A stretch of 64,000 bases of DNA. Origin: Ficedula albicollis. Its lineage: Eukaryota > Chordata > Aves > Passeriformes > Muscicapidae. The notes under the pieces are model-generated. The model saw only the letters and a program-made list of their open reading frames with translations. It was not told the origin of the DNA and did no database searches. Positions 1-12,429 of the stretch are shown here, piece after piece (the first letter of the stretch is position 1; the number at the start of each line of letters is the position of its first letter). A program made the position numbers and the translations under genes. The stretch lies in the NCBI RefSeq assembly GCF_000247815.1, contig NC_021684.1:13640558-13704557 (forward strand), in the 5' to 3' direction.

Positions 1-3000
1 AAGATATTGACTTTAATGGCCAACCTATGCAATATTCTGTAAATTAGCAGTAGACCCTGGCAACAAGAACATAATGGCAGGGGATTTTACAGCCTCATCC
101 TGCTAATTGAAAGGACCTGACCTCACCAAGGTCATGCACTGCAAGTCAGAGCAGCCACACTGCAAATTATCACTGCTTTGCAGTCTGCTTGCTATCTGCA
201 AAGGGAATGTAACTGAGCATGCTACACTCTGGTGATTAAAAATTAACTTTTTCCAAGTTTGTATGGATTCTAGAAGCTTAAGAAACATAAAAACTTAAGG
301 TAAGTGGCTTTTTGCTTACAATTCAAAGTTATTTAGACGATTAATACACTGTTCTACTGTACTGTGGATATTTATATTCAGGTTAGACCTGGAGCTTTCT
401 GGGAGGTGACAAAGGAGAAGTTTGCAAGCAGGGATGTATTTACACAGCACTGACCCAATGTTCCAAACTTTCTTGCGCAATTGGCCTTTACTTAAAGAAA
501 CAGTAACAGTGCAGTCACTAAAGCAACTTCAGCTAAAAACCTGACCCATGCAACAAGGGGTAAGGAAAGAATCCTATTACATATGTACTTCAATGTGTAA
601 TTTTAGGACACTCAACCCCCAAGATTTCTTCCCTGTTCTTGAAAAAAACAACATTCTAAATATATATAAGCAATAGATGTGACTGCTAGGAGCAAACTTT
701 CAGTTCCCTGTAAGTACTTTTCCTCCAATAAAGATACATTCAGCATATGTATATACTGAAAATTCTACATTGCTGTTCTTGCCATGTAATTAGGGGCAAA
801 GGAAAATGTGCAGGACTAGAATCTTAAGTGTTGGTTTAATAACCTTTATACAGCTCATTTCTGAATGGTTTTCTTCCTCTCTGGAGAGGCTTCTAATGTC
901 AAACATTGGTATTAAGGTGAGTCATGGTTACTGAAGAGGCACAGAGAAGGCACACGACAAAATTATTAATTATGGTTAGGGAAGAAGGCAGAGTATTCTT
1001 TTTACTCCATAAATGTCCTTGTAAAACATAACATTTAATACTGAAGTCAAATACAGTTTCAGTAGTCAATAGCCACTAAAGTCTTACAGCTGGGGATTTA
1101 AGAATGCCATTTAAAAACTGTTGCAAATGTGATTTTTAGAAAGCATTGGAGTTTTTTGAGAATGCAAAAAAGACACACATTTTTTCAACTACAGTAACAG
1201 AAATTGGGCAATTATTCAATAGCTATGATATCTAAGCTATCACTATCTAAGATAGTGAGCTAAACAGCTTTAATACAGTAATTTAAAATATACTCTCTCA
1301 TACTGCTAGCAGTTATTGTCCATTTTTCAGATTCTTTCCTTTCACACCAAATGGCAAGAATTAAACCAAGGCAACCGAAACAATGCAATACTGATCACAT
1401 CCTACACTTCCAAAAAACCCACCTTTGAACAGAAGTTCCAGATTCAGTAAAAGCGATGCTATCACCAGGAAGACAGTTTCCTTTGCTACAAGTCCATGGA
1501 AACTATGACACTGCTTTAACGAACCAAAGGAAAAATGGAATAAAAAGACAGCAAGATTCCCTAAAACTTAAAGCAACAAACAAGCACAAACTTTTGCTTT
1601 GTCTTCCCCTTCTCCATCCTGTGTGTCACCAATTGGTTTTGGTCACCCATTTTTTCATTGTTTTACAATTCCTTTCCTTAGATCTCACTGTGCTTTCATT
1701 TAGATAATTCTCAGGGGCATCAAACACAAATTCTTTAGCATCCCAGTTAACATATGTAGTGTTTAATTCTTATCACCTGTCAAAACACATGCACAGAACT
1801 CTGATTTATTTTTTTTAATTAATCCTAGACAAAAGCCATGTTCTCTGCCCTACTGAAGGGCCATCCCAAAAAAAGTTTATAGTCCCATATTTATGCAGCC
1901 AGATTCTCAGACAGAAGTTTCCCCCTAGACTACAGAACTATTATTTGCAAGGCAACGTTTGATAACTCTTGTAGACTATTTAACAGGATTCAGAAAACCA
2001 CACAGTCAAATAGGAAGCATATCCATTTTTAATTAAAAATAAACTCTCTCAAATATCCCAGTGGATATCACCAGTTGCCCTCACCAATGATTCCAGAGAA
2101 GAATAAAAACCTCCACAAATGCAACACCCAGTAAGGAACTCCCCATTTACCACTGCCCTTGCTGCATTACTCCAAAAATATAAAACATTACTTTCAACAC
2201 GAACATCTTGTGTTTACAATAACAAGTACCTAACATTTCATGGGGAAGCTTATTTCACTGTTACTCACTTTAAAGACAGAATTTTCTTGCAGACACCCAA
2301 ACCCACACATTGTTAATGTAACAAACACACCACCCTTGATTTGAGGTTGTACAGACCCAAACCTTAATCTGGCAGTAACAGTGAATAACAGACACAACAG
2401 GAGTTGCTACTGCTTGGATATGTATACAGAACAGACCACAAGATTATAAGAGATTCCCCTGAAATTATCTAAGAGAATGTATTAATTTAATTATTTTCCA
2501 GGAAGATATAATAAGGTATTTATAATTAGTCTCTAAGTACCTATACCTGTGGAATAGCTTGTAACAAACACAAGCTACTGTAGTTTAAAAGCAAAGAAGC
2601 TCTGAATCAGAGCCAAGGAGCTGGATTTCAGCCTCCCAACAATTATGTGAGCAGGCTTCATTAAGAATTGTATCTTTGAACTCACACTCTAATCATAATT
2701 TAAACAGGAATGTAGATAGAAGCACAAAAACTTTAACAGATCAAATATAATTTAAGCTTCCAAAACTTTAAAACAATCTGATGATGTTCTAAGAAACACT
2801 TTTTTTGCATTATGAAAAGTCTATAGTATCCTGCATTGAACTACTTAAAAGTCTTTTTGCCTGATACAATCCTACTTCTTACAAACATCAGAATAGTTCA
2901 CTCTGCCAAGGAATTGCATTTATGAAAAATGCATGTTGTGAATGCCAAAGGCCATGTTTTTAGAATGAAAGAAAAAAAAAAATCCAATACATCCTTTAAA

Positions 3001-4664
3001 AGATGACAAATAGTCTTTATGAAAGCCATTCCTGCACTTTCCATTATGGAAGAAGAAATCACAGTGGGAATACTAAGCTCAGCATATATTTGGCAACTCA
3101 CTGACCAGACAGGCTATTAACTATATAAAGGGCTATTTCTGAACATTTTTTCCCTTAAATAAAGTTTTGATTTTTCAGTGATTGAAATGCAGTGATGAAT
3201 GTAAGTGCAAGCTGCTTATTAGAAACAGTATCTCATCATCCCTGCACTCTGCATTTCACCATATCTCCTCTATCAAATGCATTTCTTCTGTAGATTCCAA
3301 TACATCCCTTTAATCTAGAATTTCCTTCACATTCCTTAACACCTCCTGTTCCCAGCAATTCCTCTTATTTTATACAGCTGGCTGTCTCCTCTTCCACTGT
3401 GTCTATGTTTAAAAACCTTTCCTTAGACCCCAAAGCCTCAGCAAGTCTCCTTCACTGCCTCTTCAGAGGCATGATCTGTCCTTTCATTAAGTGAGCTCTT
3501 CTTGGGTCTCCCTGCAGCAGCAGTCAGGCTCTTCCTTTGTGTGACAGCAATCACCTCTGACCTTATCACCAGGAGCCAGTTTGTTGTGGTTGTTGGTTTG
3601 TTGGGGTTTCTTTCAAAATAAATATAAAATATGAAAGTGGGTTTGTTTTTTTTAAATAATGGAGGGAAAAAAAGAGCTTTGTATTTATGATGAACCCTCT
3701 GCTACCAGCTGATAGCCAGCAGCATTCAGATGGACTGGGCTTAAGGTGTTCATTAATTATGCATATTGGAGGGATGCGTCCTATCAATAAATGAAACTTG
3801 AAAATGAAACAAAGCACCTCAAATTTAATATTCTGATAGCATTTCCCAATACTGAGTCATGTTTGATAAGACTGGAAAAAGCTCACTGAGCTGAAGATAC
3901 AAACAGAAATTCAAAGTGACAGAACAAAGTACTGTGCGTGATCACTTATAAAAGTTTAACATCTAAAAAAAGTCAGCCCAGTTTGCCCAAGAGCACACAA
4001 CATGACCAATGTAAAAACTCAGTTAAGGTATTAATTTTTAGGATTTTGTTATTTAGCTTTCAGTAATTGATTTGGAAGAAGTGGGAAAGATGAGTTTTTC
4101 TGTATTTCACTGGATGAAATTTCATACACAAATTCTTTCTTGCACTATCTCTTCCTGTTTTCTTCATTGTGTTCAGGCAGCCAAGGGACCAATGAGCACT
4201 TTTACTGAAAACAGAAAGAACTGATAAAAAAACTACATTCTTTATATTCTTTTCAGCCATCTGTCTCTCCACAGATGCAACAGAGCAAAAGCTTAAATCG
4301 ACTCTACTCTGATAAATACTGTTACAGCAAAACAATCCACAGGTACATTATTTTAACCTCTTAAGAGAAAATAAAATTCAAGTCTTTCAAAGTTCATTTT
4401 TATTCCCCTCCCATGACACCATAAACCAACATTGAATGAAGGTCTTGAAAGCAAATTTTTTATAATAAAGAAAAATAGTGTAAAAGTTTGTATCCTAAAG
4501 TATTTTTTGCCAATGATTTAAATAATTCATTTTCTATAGTAAAACAGACAAATTAAGAATGCAATATTTTCATTTGCTTTAAAGAAAATCTAATTCTTTC
4601 AGAAAGGACAGGCTATGTGGAGCTAAGGCAAGAGAGACTTGGGATTTGTAAAGATTTTACAAAG
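1..4664. other. AT-rich noncoding DNA, nothing recognised
   Basis: No exon with convincing splice sites, RNA gene or transposon family could be recognised. ORFs are short and look like chance. A pyrimidine-rich stretch runs through about 3230-3560, and a short perfect inverted repeat lies at 1240-1258. It could be intron or intergenic; the sequence does not say which. Confidence 0.5.
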
Positions 4665-4766
4665 AGCTAGTAAACATATTATAAACACTGTAAATTTAGG
4701 GCAAACCATTTCTATAGCTAGTAAACATATTATAAACACTGTAAATTGAGGGCAAACCCTTTCTAC
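4665..4766. repeat. Tandem duplication, period 51 bp
   Basis: Two head-to-tail copies (4665-4715 and 4716-4766) beginning agctagtaaacatattat. They differ at a couple of positions. One of the many short near-identical duplications in this window. Confidence 0.9.
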
Positions 4767-4880
4767 TCTGAGCAGTCATTTGGACCTAGAGTTCTACTTT
4801 CTGGTTTTGAGTGAGAATGTCCCTGACTCCTCAAGGAAATACTGACATCAATAACAGGACAAGCACTTCTTGTCAAAGCA

Positions 4881-5023
4881 GCATATAATGGGGGACTAAG
4901 AGTTACCCCAAAATGGCCAAACTACTGAGCTCATTCAGAGGATGTGGCCTTATCTCCAAAGGTCTGATACAGCAGAGGGCTCTGCACAGCCCTGGATTCC
5001 AGGCTACAGGAGAGCCAGAGCAC
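4881..5023 (+). repeat. 143 bp dispersed direct repeat, copy 1
   Basis: Reads identically to 6293-6435. It begins gcatataatgggggacta and ends gagccagagcac. Here it runs straight into a (CA)n tract (to 5038) that is absent from the second copy. The family is not recognised; it may be unique sequence copied locally. Confidence 0.9.
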
Positions 5024-5038
5024 ACACACACACACACA
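5021..5038. repeat. (CA)9 microsatellite
   Basis: Nine uninterrupted CA units immediately at the 3' edge of the first 143 bp repeat copy. Confidence 0.9.
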
Positions 5039-6136
5039 ATCCCCCTCAAGGCTCCCTTCTGCTGTAAGAACCTAAAGCAGTGCAGCTCAACTGCCTGCAC
5101 CCTGCTAACCTCTAATTGAGATTTCCTAGCAGAGGTATAATTTAGATGAATGAGATCAAAGATTCACAATTTATTTTCAATGTCAAGGAAACTCAAAGGG
5201 TTCTACTAACTCATGTACATAGTGATGCATTATTTTAAAAGGATAAAAACTTTTTCTAAGAAAGTAATTATACCATTAAGTATTGCAATTATTAGATAAG
5301 CAGTACCTCCACATAAATGCAATACAGAAACAATCCTAAAGAAACAATCACTGTTCATAAATGTAATCTTTTGTACTGGATACCATCAGAGAGCAACCTC
5401 CTTTGGTTTGCTTGATTTGCAGAAGCAAAAACGAGGGACTAGAAACTTCCTTCAACAAAGTGTTTCCACTGAGTATGCTTACTCTCCAAATCAATTCTCT
5501 TCAGAAGTGGATCTTTTAATTACTAATGAAAGTTCATTGGAGCTTCAAACAGCAGCCACAAGAAAAAGTTTAATTCAAAGTTTCCTCCATCTCAAATGTC
5601 CATAATATTGGGTTTTAGAAACAAAACATATGACAACATCCACATTAAGTCTTTAAGATATTAGAAGAAAACCTTTTCCCCATGACTTCCTTTTCAAGGA
5701 TCACCTGTCATACTCTATGTGATTCTTTGTATGAAATTATACTACACAAGTGACAACATATTTGAATTATAACAAAATTAATGGAAGGTTGTTGTTCTAT
5801 ATTTTATTGCTTTCAATATTTCTTTAGCAATCATCACTGCAGTCTGTCTAAACAATTCTCTGTGCACTGACATTCACAAAAATGTGTTTTCATCAGGAAG
5901 TTAGACACTGTCATTAGGTTTCATGAAAAGCTATACTTTACAGTTCCTAGCCAATTTTTTTACACCTCACTGCATCTTTGGGATGTGAATGCAACAGTTC
6001 TTACATCTGTCAGGTTTAGTTTTATTTACTTGAATACAAGCATTAATAACAGATTACTGGCAAACTGTAGAGAGATGATGAATTGGTTATGTTCTTATTA
6101 TCAAACACTGGAACAGGACCAAGAGAGGAGGGTTCA

Positions 6137-6292
6137 CCACAGTCTCATCTAGGAGAAAACCTATTGATTAGCCACGACAATCCTCTACAATGCTTGATAA
6201 ATGCAGCTTGGGAAAGGCAGTCCACAGTCTCATCTAGGAGAAAACCTATTGATCAGCCACGACAATCCTCTACAACGCTTGATAAATGCAGC
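6137..6292. repeat. 71 bp duplication with 14 bp spacer, period 85
   Basis: Copies at 6137-6207 and 6222-6292 begin ccacagtctcatctagga and differ at two T/C positions. The second copy ends exactly where the second 143 bp dispersed repeat begins, so the two rearrangements share a junction. Confidence 0.9.
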
Positions 6293-6435
6293 GCATATAA
6301 TGGGGGACTAAGAGTTACCCCAAAATGGCCAAACTACTGAGCTCATTCAGAGGATGTGGCCTTATCTCCAAAGGTCTGATACAGCAGAGGGCTCTGCACA
6401 GCCCTGGATTCCAGGCTACAGGAGAGCCAGAGCAC
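6293..6435 (+). repeat. 143 bp dispersed direct repeat, copy 2
   Basis: Identical by eye to 4881-5023, in the same orientation and 1,412 bp away. Its left edge abuts the 71 bp duplication. The bases gcagc occur just before both copies, suggesting microhomology at the junction. Confidence 0.9.
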
Positions 6436-9400
6436 GATTCAGATCATTATTTCAAACCTGATATTTTTACATATCAGATCTTGCAATACCTTTTGGTTTC
6501 CTAGAACTGTTTGGTAAGAAACTTATTTGACTGTCAACAGCTGCAATAACTTGAGATACAAGTAGAAGACATACAGAGCTGTGGCTTTTTCCTCTGCAAT
6601 TGCATCTCTCATTTAACAGTAAAAGTAATGGTCATCAGTTAAGCCTACAGAGAGAGTAATAAGGCAGATCAAACCCAGCCATGAATATCTGACACAAGGT
6701 TTTAAAAGCCTAAGACAAATCATGTAAAAGATCAAAACATTACTAATTGTATTTTACACATAGACTAATAGGACCATGAGAAAAGACAGCTTCCCTCTCT
6801 AAACTTCCTCTTTTATCTCAGCCCTCCAGTCTAACCAATCCCCACACCACTGCTGGGATCTGCAGGATCACATTTATCCCAGAGAACTTCTGCTGGGATT
6901 GCAGCACAGGTCTCTCTCCCTGACCCACTCACTGCCTACCTCAGCAGCAGAGCACAGCAATCTGTGAGAAGCTGCACAAGCAGCTTAAAGCCCCACCACT
7001 GTTACCACTCTCCCTGTAACAGAGCTGAGCTTTGCCCGCAGCCAGTCACCAGAAACCCACTCTGCTCCAGAACTCTGCCTCTCTTGCCCAAGGAGCAAGG
7101 AATGCCAGAAAAGCTTCCTCAAAGAAATGGATCTGTGAGGCACAATCTGCTGCTCATTCACAGGTCATCTGTCCATGTTGGAACAGGGCAGCACTGAACA
7201 GGAATGAGATCTGACTCTCCACTTCAGAACAGTGCTAAGGAGCCAAGCAGACTCCTTAGCAATTAGCTCAGGTTCTCTGGAGCTAAAGATCCTACTCCAA
7301 GGATAGGAAGCTTATTCAAAGCCTTTAATCTGAAAGCTTCTCTTTATCTAAAACAGAGACAGTCTTGAAAACAGACTCAAGAAAATAGATGTTATATATA
7401 CTTTGATACACGATGTCTGATGCTCCCTGCAGGTCTGTTACACAGCGACAGTCACCACAAAGAAGATCTAAATTCAGGCCTAGGCTTAACTCTTGCTGAC
7501 CTCCTATCAAAGAAATCAAGAAAAATAATTCTGTATAGATACAATTGTTGCCAAAACAATTTTTCTTTCAGGGACAAGGAATTTGGGAGGAAACTCAATT
7601 CAATTGATCAGATACATAAATAGCATCTTTAAACTTACAAAGGAAGACATTATTGGAGCAAATTTATTGGCTAAATAAATTCAGTACCCTACACAATTAA
7701 ATTTTAAGTCGTGTTTACTAAACCTATTGCTATCAGTGCAGCTGAAAACGCCCCTGCCTTTTTCAGTATAGCAGTGATATGTGATATCTAACAAGCTGAA
7801 TTAGTCCTGCAACAATAGCCAAGAATTATTTTTCTTAGCAGTTGACTAGAATGGCTTAGGAAATACTTTTCCAAGTGCTCACATTTACTCATCAGCCTTC
7901 CACACAAATCACCTGACATGGAAGTGCTAATAACTACAGCTCACAGACTGAATACTATCACATCTTCTTAAACAAACAGATCACACACAATACATTTTTC
8001 TTGTGAGTATTTTCACATACCCATCGTTACTTAACAATAGGCATTCCTAGAGTTAAGCACAGAAAAGGAAAACTACAACTTGAAGCATCTTTTAGTAACT
8101 CAAGACAATTAGAAAAAAGATTATGCACACAGTCTTCATTATTTTACTTCATTACATTCATGTTATTCTAAACGCAAAGAGAAAATATAACTGGGTTTGG
8201 TCCTAATCTAAAGCAAACCAGCATGGTTTTGAATCAGAGGTATCTGGTTCTTTTTAAAGACTTTCTAAATGCAAAGAGCTACAGACAGCAACTCAGAATT
8301 AGGAGTGCATAGACAAAGGCTCAACTGTTGCTACACTAAATCAAGTCTGTTATGTCACATTGTCTTCACAGATCCAGTATGCCTTATGTCCATAAAATAC
8401 CCCAGAAACAACTTCAGTTTTAAAGCCAGGAATAAGAGTAATTCCCCTTTCTATGCTCAAGTATCTTTTTCCCTGGCAGGTAGATACCTTTTATTCCTCT
8501 GTATCTTGAAAGGAAGAGGAAGAAGGTGATGGGAATAAACAAAAAAAAAAAAAAAACCTCTGGGACTTGCTGTCAAGAAGCTGAGAATCTCAAAGGCTAC
8601 ATTAATCAAGGAAAATCTATGCTTTCAACACTTCACAACTTTTGCACTGGAAAAAAACCCAAGAAATGAAAAAAAACACCACTCTTCCTAGGAATCCTGA
8701 AGCCTGTTAAAGCATCTTTGTAAGAACAAAAAAACCTACAAGGAACAATATTAACAGACAAACCATTCTCTTTATGTCACGTTCACTCCAAGAAGAAAAT
8801 AGGCTCTGCAAAAGTGACACAGTGGTCAACTGTCAAAATGAAATGTAATTTAGCACTAACAATAGGTAAGGATTGTTAGTCTCTAAGTGCTCAGCAAAAA
8901 CCATGAAGACCTCCTTGAATGAAATGCTTTTAGCATAAGTTGTATCTAATAAAATTTTAGATCTTGCTCTCTGCAAAGAAGGAAGTACTGTTGAATATCT
9001 TATTATAAATGTTAAAATATGTAAGTAATGAAAATTATCATTTGGGTTTTCTTCTGAAAATTACCATTTTCCTGTATTTTTCCATATATCTTCGTGTAAG
9101 GTACTAATGTTTTTTCCAAAAGTAGGACCAATTACCCAAACGTCCACCTCTCTGCAGACAGCAGCTGCTTTGTTTCAATTGAGCAGAAATTTAGCACACA
9201 AAGTTACTAACTGGATGCTGAAAGTAGCTTGTGAAATTTTCAACTATTATCTTTAATACCCTAAATCACCTTTCTTAGCCAAATTATATAAGTACTTCAG
9301 CTTTTTTAAACCTTCACAGAACTGAAACAGCAGAAGCTGTTTACCAAGGCACTGGATCTCTCCTAAAGGCCTCTGTTAGAAGCTACTTTTGGGAAATAAT

Positions 9401-9696
9401 TAACCTTGAAGAGGTAGAAATGTTTTTGCAAAGCCTGGGGCATTACACTGATTTAACCCCTATGACCCTACCCCAGCTTGGTGGAGGTGCCAGAAGGAAA
9501 AAACTTTAAAAGACCAAGAAGCAATTATGAGTTCAATCCTGAGAAAGCAGAAAACAAGAGTGTGACCTAGGGAGTCAGAGCTGGAAGGACTGAGCAAGGT
9601 TTCCTTAGCAAAGCTATTTACACTCAGAGCTAGAGAGGGAAGCAGGAGTATTTTCCTGGAACCATGGAACCCATGCCTTATATCAGGATTTTCTCC
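6436..9696. other. AT-rich noncoding DNA, nothing recognised
   Basis: Contains a somewhat more GC-rich stretch at about 6830-7230 and an A-run near 8540-8557. No exon, RNA gene or known repeat family is supported. The flank of the retroviral LTR begins at the right edge. Confidence 0.45.
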
Positions 9697-10076
9697 TGTC
9701 GGAACATACAGGGCAGCCCATTGCCAACCCCTGAGGCAGAAGATGCAGTGATTGAGAGAGACAGACCATGCTGTATGCAAGCAAAACCAGTTTATTATTA
9801 TACTAATCACCAGAATTTATAGTTCTCTAACTTGCACCAAAATTTTCCACTCAGACCCCCTTGGGAACATAATCTTTTCGGTTATCAAGTCCTTGTTAAC
9901 ATCCTCTGGCACCAGTGGTGTCCTTGTTAACATCCTCTTGCACCAAAGTGGTCAGACATGATGTCTTCACTTCTTGTTCTTGCCTTGAGTTTCTCTCACA
10001 CAGCTTCCACTGTACCAGAGCCAGGATGTCTGTGGTGCTACCCAACTCAGCTTCTATAGCTGTCTGATCCCCTGCA
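9697..10076 (-). mobile_element. 3' LTR of endogenous retrovirus
   Basis: The boundaries fit an LTR on the minus strand. It starts TGCAGGGG directly after a polypurine tract (minus-strand aaagggggaaa, 10077-10087) and ends CCGACA, giving the usual TG...CA ends over about 380 bp. Inside, a minus-strand TATAAA (9816-9821) and an AATAAA poly(A) signal (9791-9796) lie close together, as expected around the U3/R boundary. A short 31 bp-period duplication (9889-9950) lies in U3. No matching 5' LTR is visible in the window, so the target-site duplication and LTR-LTR divergence cannot be read. The right-hand end is well fixed by the polypurine tract; the left-hand end is less certain. Confidence 0.7.
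9889..9950. repeat. Tandem duplication inside LTR, period 31 bp
   Basis: gtccttgttaacatcctct occurs twice, at 9889 and 9920, with small differences after the shared core. It lies in the presumed U3 part, where duplicated enhancer-like units are common in retroviruses. Confidence 0.8.
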
Positions 10077-10087
10077 TTTCCCCCTTT
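10077..10087 (-). other. Retroviral polypurine tract
   Basis: On the minus strand this reads aaagggggaaa and is followed at once by the LTR start TG. This is the classical position of the plus-strand DNA primer in a retrovirus. Confidence 0.7.
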
Positions 10088-10124
10088 CTGTTCTGCAATC
10101 ATTATTTGTTTTACTGATTTATTA

Positions 10125-11442
10125 ATCTCTGAATACATTAAATCAAGCTAGGCAGGTATATCACTATAATTAATAGCATCCCAAATACAAACGTTTGCAT
10201 CTTAATTACATTTTTGACCCCCCCAGTGATACCCCAGTCTCCAAAAAGGTTGTTAAACCAATCAGCTCCATTAATTTGGCTACAATATCTTGTAAAGCTT
10301 TAATATTCACATGAATAGACTGTGAGTGATCAGAAAGGCTCATACAACACATTTCATCATAATCCTCACATCCATGTCCATGCGATAACAGCAAAATATC
10401 AATAGCAGCTTGATTTTGAAATGTAGCACGTCTAATTCAATCAACATCAGTTAACAATCCTGTTAAAGCAAGTGAAGTAGCAGTTTGTCAAGCTAACCAG
10501 CAGCCTAGTTTGACAATCCCAGTGTCTTTCCAGCTGCTACTCCTGGAGCAAAAAGAGAAACAGGCCAACGTCGTTGTAGTGACCACAAAAATCAAGGTTA
10601 TCGTTGCAATTTGGGGCAAATGCATGAATACTGTGCTTCCCTCTCTGCAGAAATTCATGTTGTGAAATCATGGATGGGTTGGGTGTCAACAGTGAGAGTT
10701 GGTCTAAACAGCAGGGGCCTCCTTTAATGTGTCATGGAATAGCAGCCCAAGCTCTGTCTCCACAAATTTAAAACACTCCCGCTGGTAACAATAATGGAGC
10801 ATTAGTAGAGAGAGATGTTGGTGGTGGAAGTGTAATTACAACAGGCACCCCCATTTCTGAATATGGGTTGGCTTGGAGAAACATCCCATGCTTTAGACCA
10901 GGTGGCTCCAGAATAATTAAATTAAACACAAAGGCCCATTTTTACAGATCACAGAAGTTCTAATTCCTGGGGGTCAAGGGCTGCACAAGAGAGATATGGG
11001 ACCCATTGGTCCCAAGAATGAGCATGATTCTCAAAATTAAGAACATGAGCCAAAGAGGGATGTGGTCATATATCTAAAGGTAAACCAACGAGACAAGAAA
11101 AACCAGACGAAAAAATGGATTTTCAGAAGAGGCCATAGACAAGTATAAAGTGTCTTGTCCTGTTAAATTGGCTAAGGGTATGCATACATTTGTTTTTTGC
11201 TGATTAACAGGCCAAGTAAAAGTAACAGGAGAAAACACTAAATCTAAAAAAGGCTCCGCTAGCATAAGCTGAATACTACCTTGAGGCAATGGCAATAGAG
11301 GACTCCCCATTGCCTCTGTGGGAGGCCTTAGAGCTAACGCCACAAAACTTATTAACAACAGCAAGCCATTGCTCACTTGATAACTCCTGATGTTCAGATA
11401 AACCATACCGATGCCCACACACCAGCTGTTTAACTTGCACAT
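10125..11442 (-). pseudogene. env: Endogenous retroviral env, broken
   Basis: The region reads as an envelope glycoprotein in pieces. An open segment at 11442-11074 starts with about 20 residues leading to a hydrophobic leader (GLLLLISFVALAL) and then surface-subunit-like sequence with an N-glycosylation site (NLTG). The frame is then interrupted. A second segment (10394-10206) carries the transmembrane subunit landmark C-x6-C-C (CEDYDEMCC, about 10370-10344), followed by a heptad-like helix (SLSDHSQSIHVNIKAL). After a frame change at a poly-G stretch, a hydrophobic membrane anchor (FVFGMLLIIVIYL) follows at about 10170. C-x6-C-C marks covalently linked, gamma-type envelopes. In-frame stops and frameshifts make this a non-functional relic. 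Confidence 0.75.
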
Positions 11443-11809
11443 TGCTCCGACTGCTCCTTAAAGGGTCACAGTGCCGACAGTCAGCTCTCCTTTTATGAGA
11501 TGCACAATACCAAAGGCACCCACACCTCTGACACTCACACAGAGTCCATGCTTGATGGTGCCCTGTGTGACAGGCCAAGCAGGGAAAGGAAATTAACAGA
11601 CCTGTAGAAAGCTGACGTTCAAAAGAGGTTACAAACTGGCTGGGGTCTGGGTGTTGCCAGTCTAAAGCAAGGAAACGGTCATCCAAAGGAAAGGGAGCGC
11701 AGTACCGACCACCTCTGGACGTATGATCGACAGGCTCCCCGAGGACAGAAGATTTATCTTTTATTACTTCGACGTCTCTAGGAAACCCGAACCACCTCTT
11801 CAAGGGCAT
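11276..11809 (-). CDS. Cys/His-rich ORF between integrase and env
   Basis: An uninterrupted 177-codon frame lies within the retroviral fragment. It overlaps the 3' end of the integrase frame by 32 bp and the presumed env leader by 166 bp, in different frames. Its centre is strikingly rich in Cys and His: C77, C80, H81, H84, H85, C91, C93, C96, C98, C102, H105, C111, H113, C114, then C131, H133 and C156. This spacing could hold one or more zinc-binding knuckles, but no named domain is recognised. The N-terminus includes RWFGFPRDVEV. It could be an accessory frame, part of an env leader exon, or a chance frame surviving in a decaying provirus. It stands out because the neighbouring pol and env frames are damaged. 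Function unknown. Confidence 0.4.
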   Translation of the reverse strand: MPLKRWFGFPRDVEVIKDKSSVLGEPVDHTSRGGRYCAPFPLDDRFLALDWQHPDPSQFVTSFERQLSTGLLISFPCLACHTGHHQAWTLCECQRCGCLWYCASHKRRADCRHCDPLRSSRSNVQVKQLVCGHRYGLSEHQELSSEQWLAVVNKFCGVSSKASHRGNGESSIAIASR

Positions 11810-12425
11810 TAATCCTTCTCTGTATTTTAATCAGCTGGTTGTTTGATGAAGGGCCTGATGTTCTTGGCTGGAACCCAATGAGGACTGGTATCTGTGAAAA
11901 CACAAGCATTACCCCTTCCCCATGAAATTGAGGGGAAACGGGCCTATAATTTTTCTGCTTTCTGGGTCTTTTACATGCTTTTTGCCCTATGTCTAGTAAC
12001 ATTACTTTAGAAGTAAAAAAGTGCTTTATTATAGGGGAAACTCTGCTATCAGCATAGCAATTTAAAAAATTGAAAACATACAGTGATTTGTGTAGCCATT
12101 CCATTGGCATACATCCTTGCATTCCCCCTTTCTGTTGAGTTGAAAGACACTTAAGAGTTGAATAAGCACATTGAATAATTGCTTGTCCTGTGGGGGAGCG
12201 AGGGATGCTAGTGATATGAGAAATTCCCCATAGGGTGAGAAAGAGGGAAAGTCGTTGAGAAGTGTAAGCAGGACCATTCAGTTTAGTCTGTTGAGAAAGC
12301 CCTAAAATTTCAAAAGCATCCAAAAAATGGCAGCAAACATCTTGGGCAGTTTCACCTGTGTGGCATGATACAAATAATGCACCTGAAAAGGTGTCAATGG
12401 ATGAGTGAACATATTTGTCTGACCT
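11778..12425 (-). pseudogene. pol: Retroviral integrase fragment, catalytically dead
   Basis: An open frame of 238 codons (12494-11778) matches the retroviral integrase core and C-terminal domains from about residue 25. Recognisable blocks are KYVHSSIDTFSG, NGPAYTSQR, and IPRSPTGQA followed by STLK. The overall organisation is class II (beta/alpha-like). The stretch that should carry the first catalytic aspartate is deleted or scrambled just before residue 27. The second catalytic position reads Leu (residue 72) and the glutamate position reads Gln (residue 108), with the usual 35-residue gap preserved. A remnant of the basic C-terminal domain follows. No reverse transcriptase, RNase H, protease or gag is found upstream, so the provirus is truncated near 12.42 kb. 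Confidence 0.85.
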
Positions 12426-12429
12426 CCTA

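Noticed and set aside
9896..10138. 80-codon minus-strand frame at the LTR edge
   Set aside because: Crosses the polypurine tract and LTR; at best a few codons of the env tail, the rest is LTR sequence.
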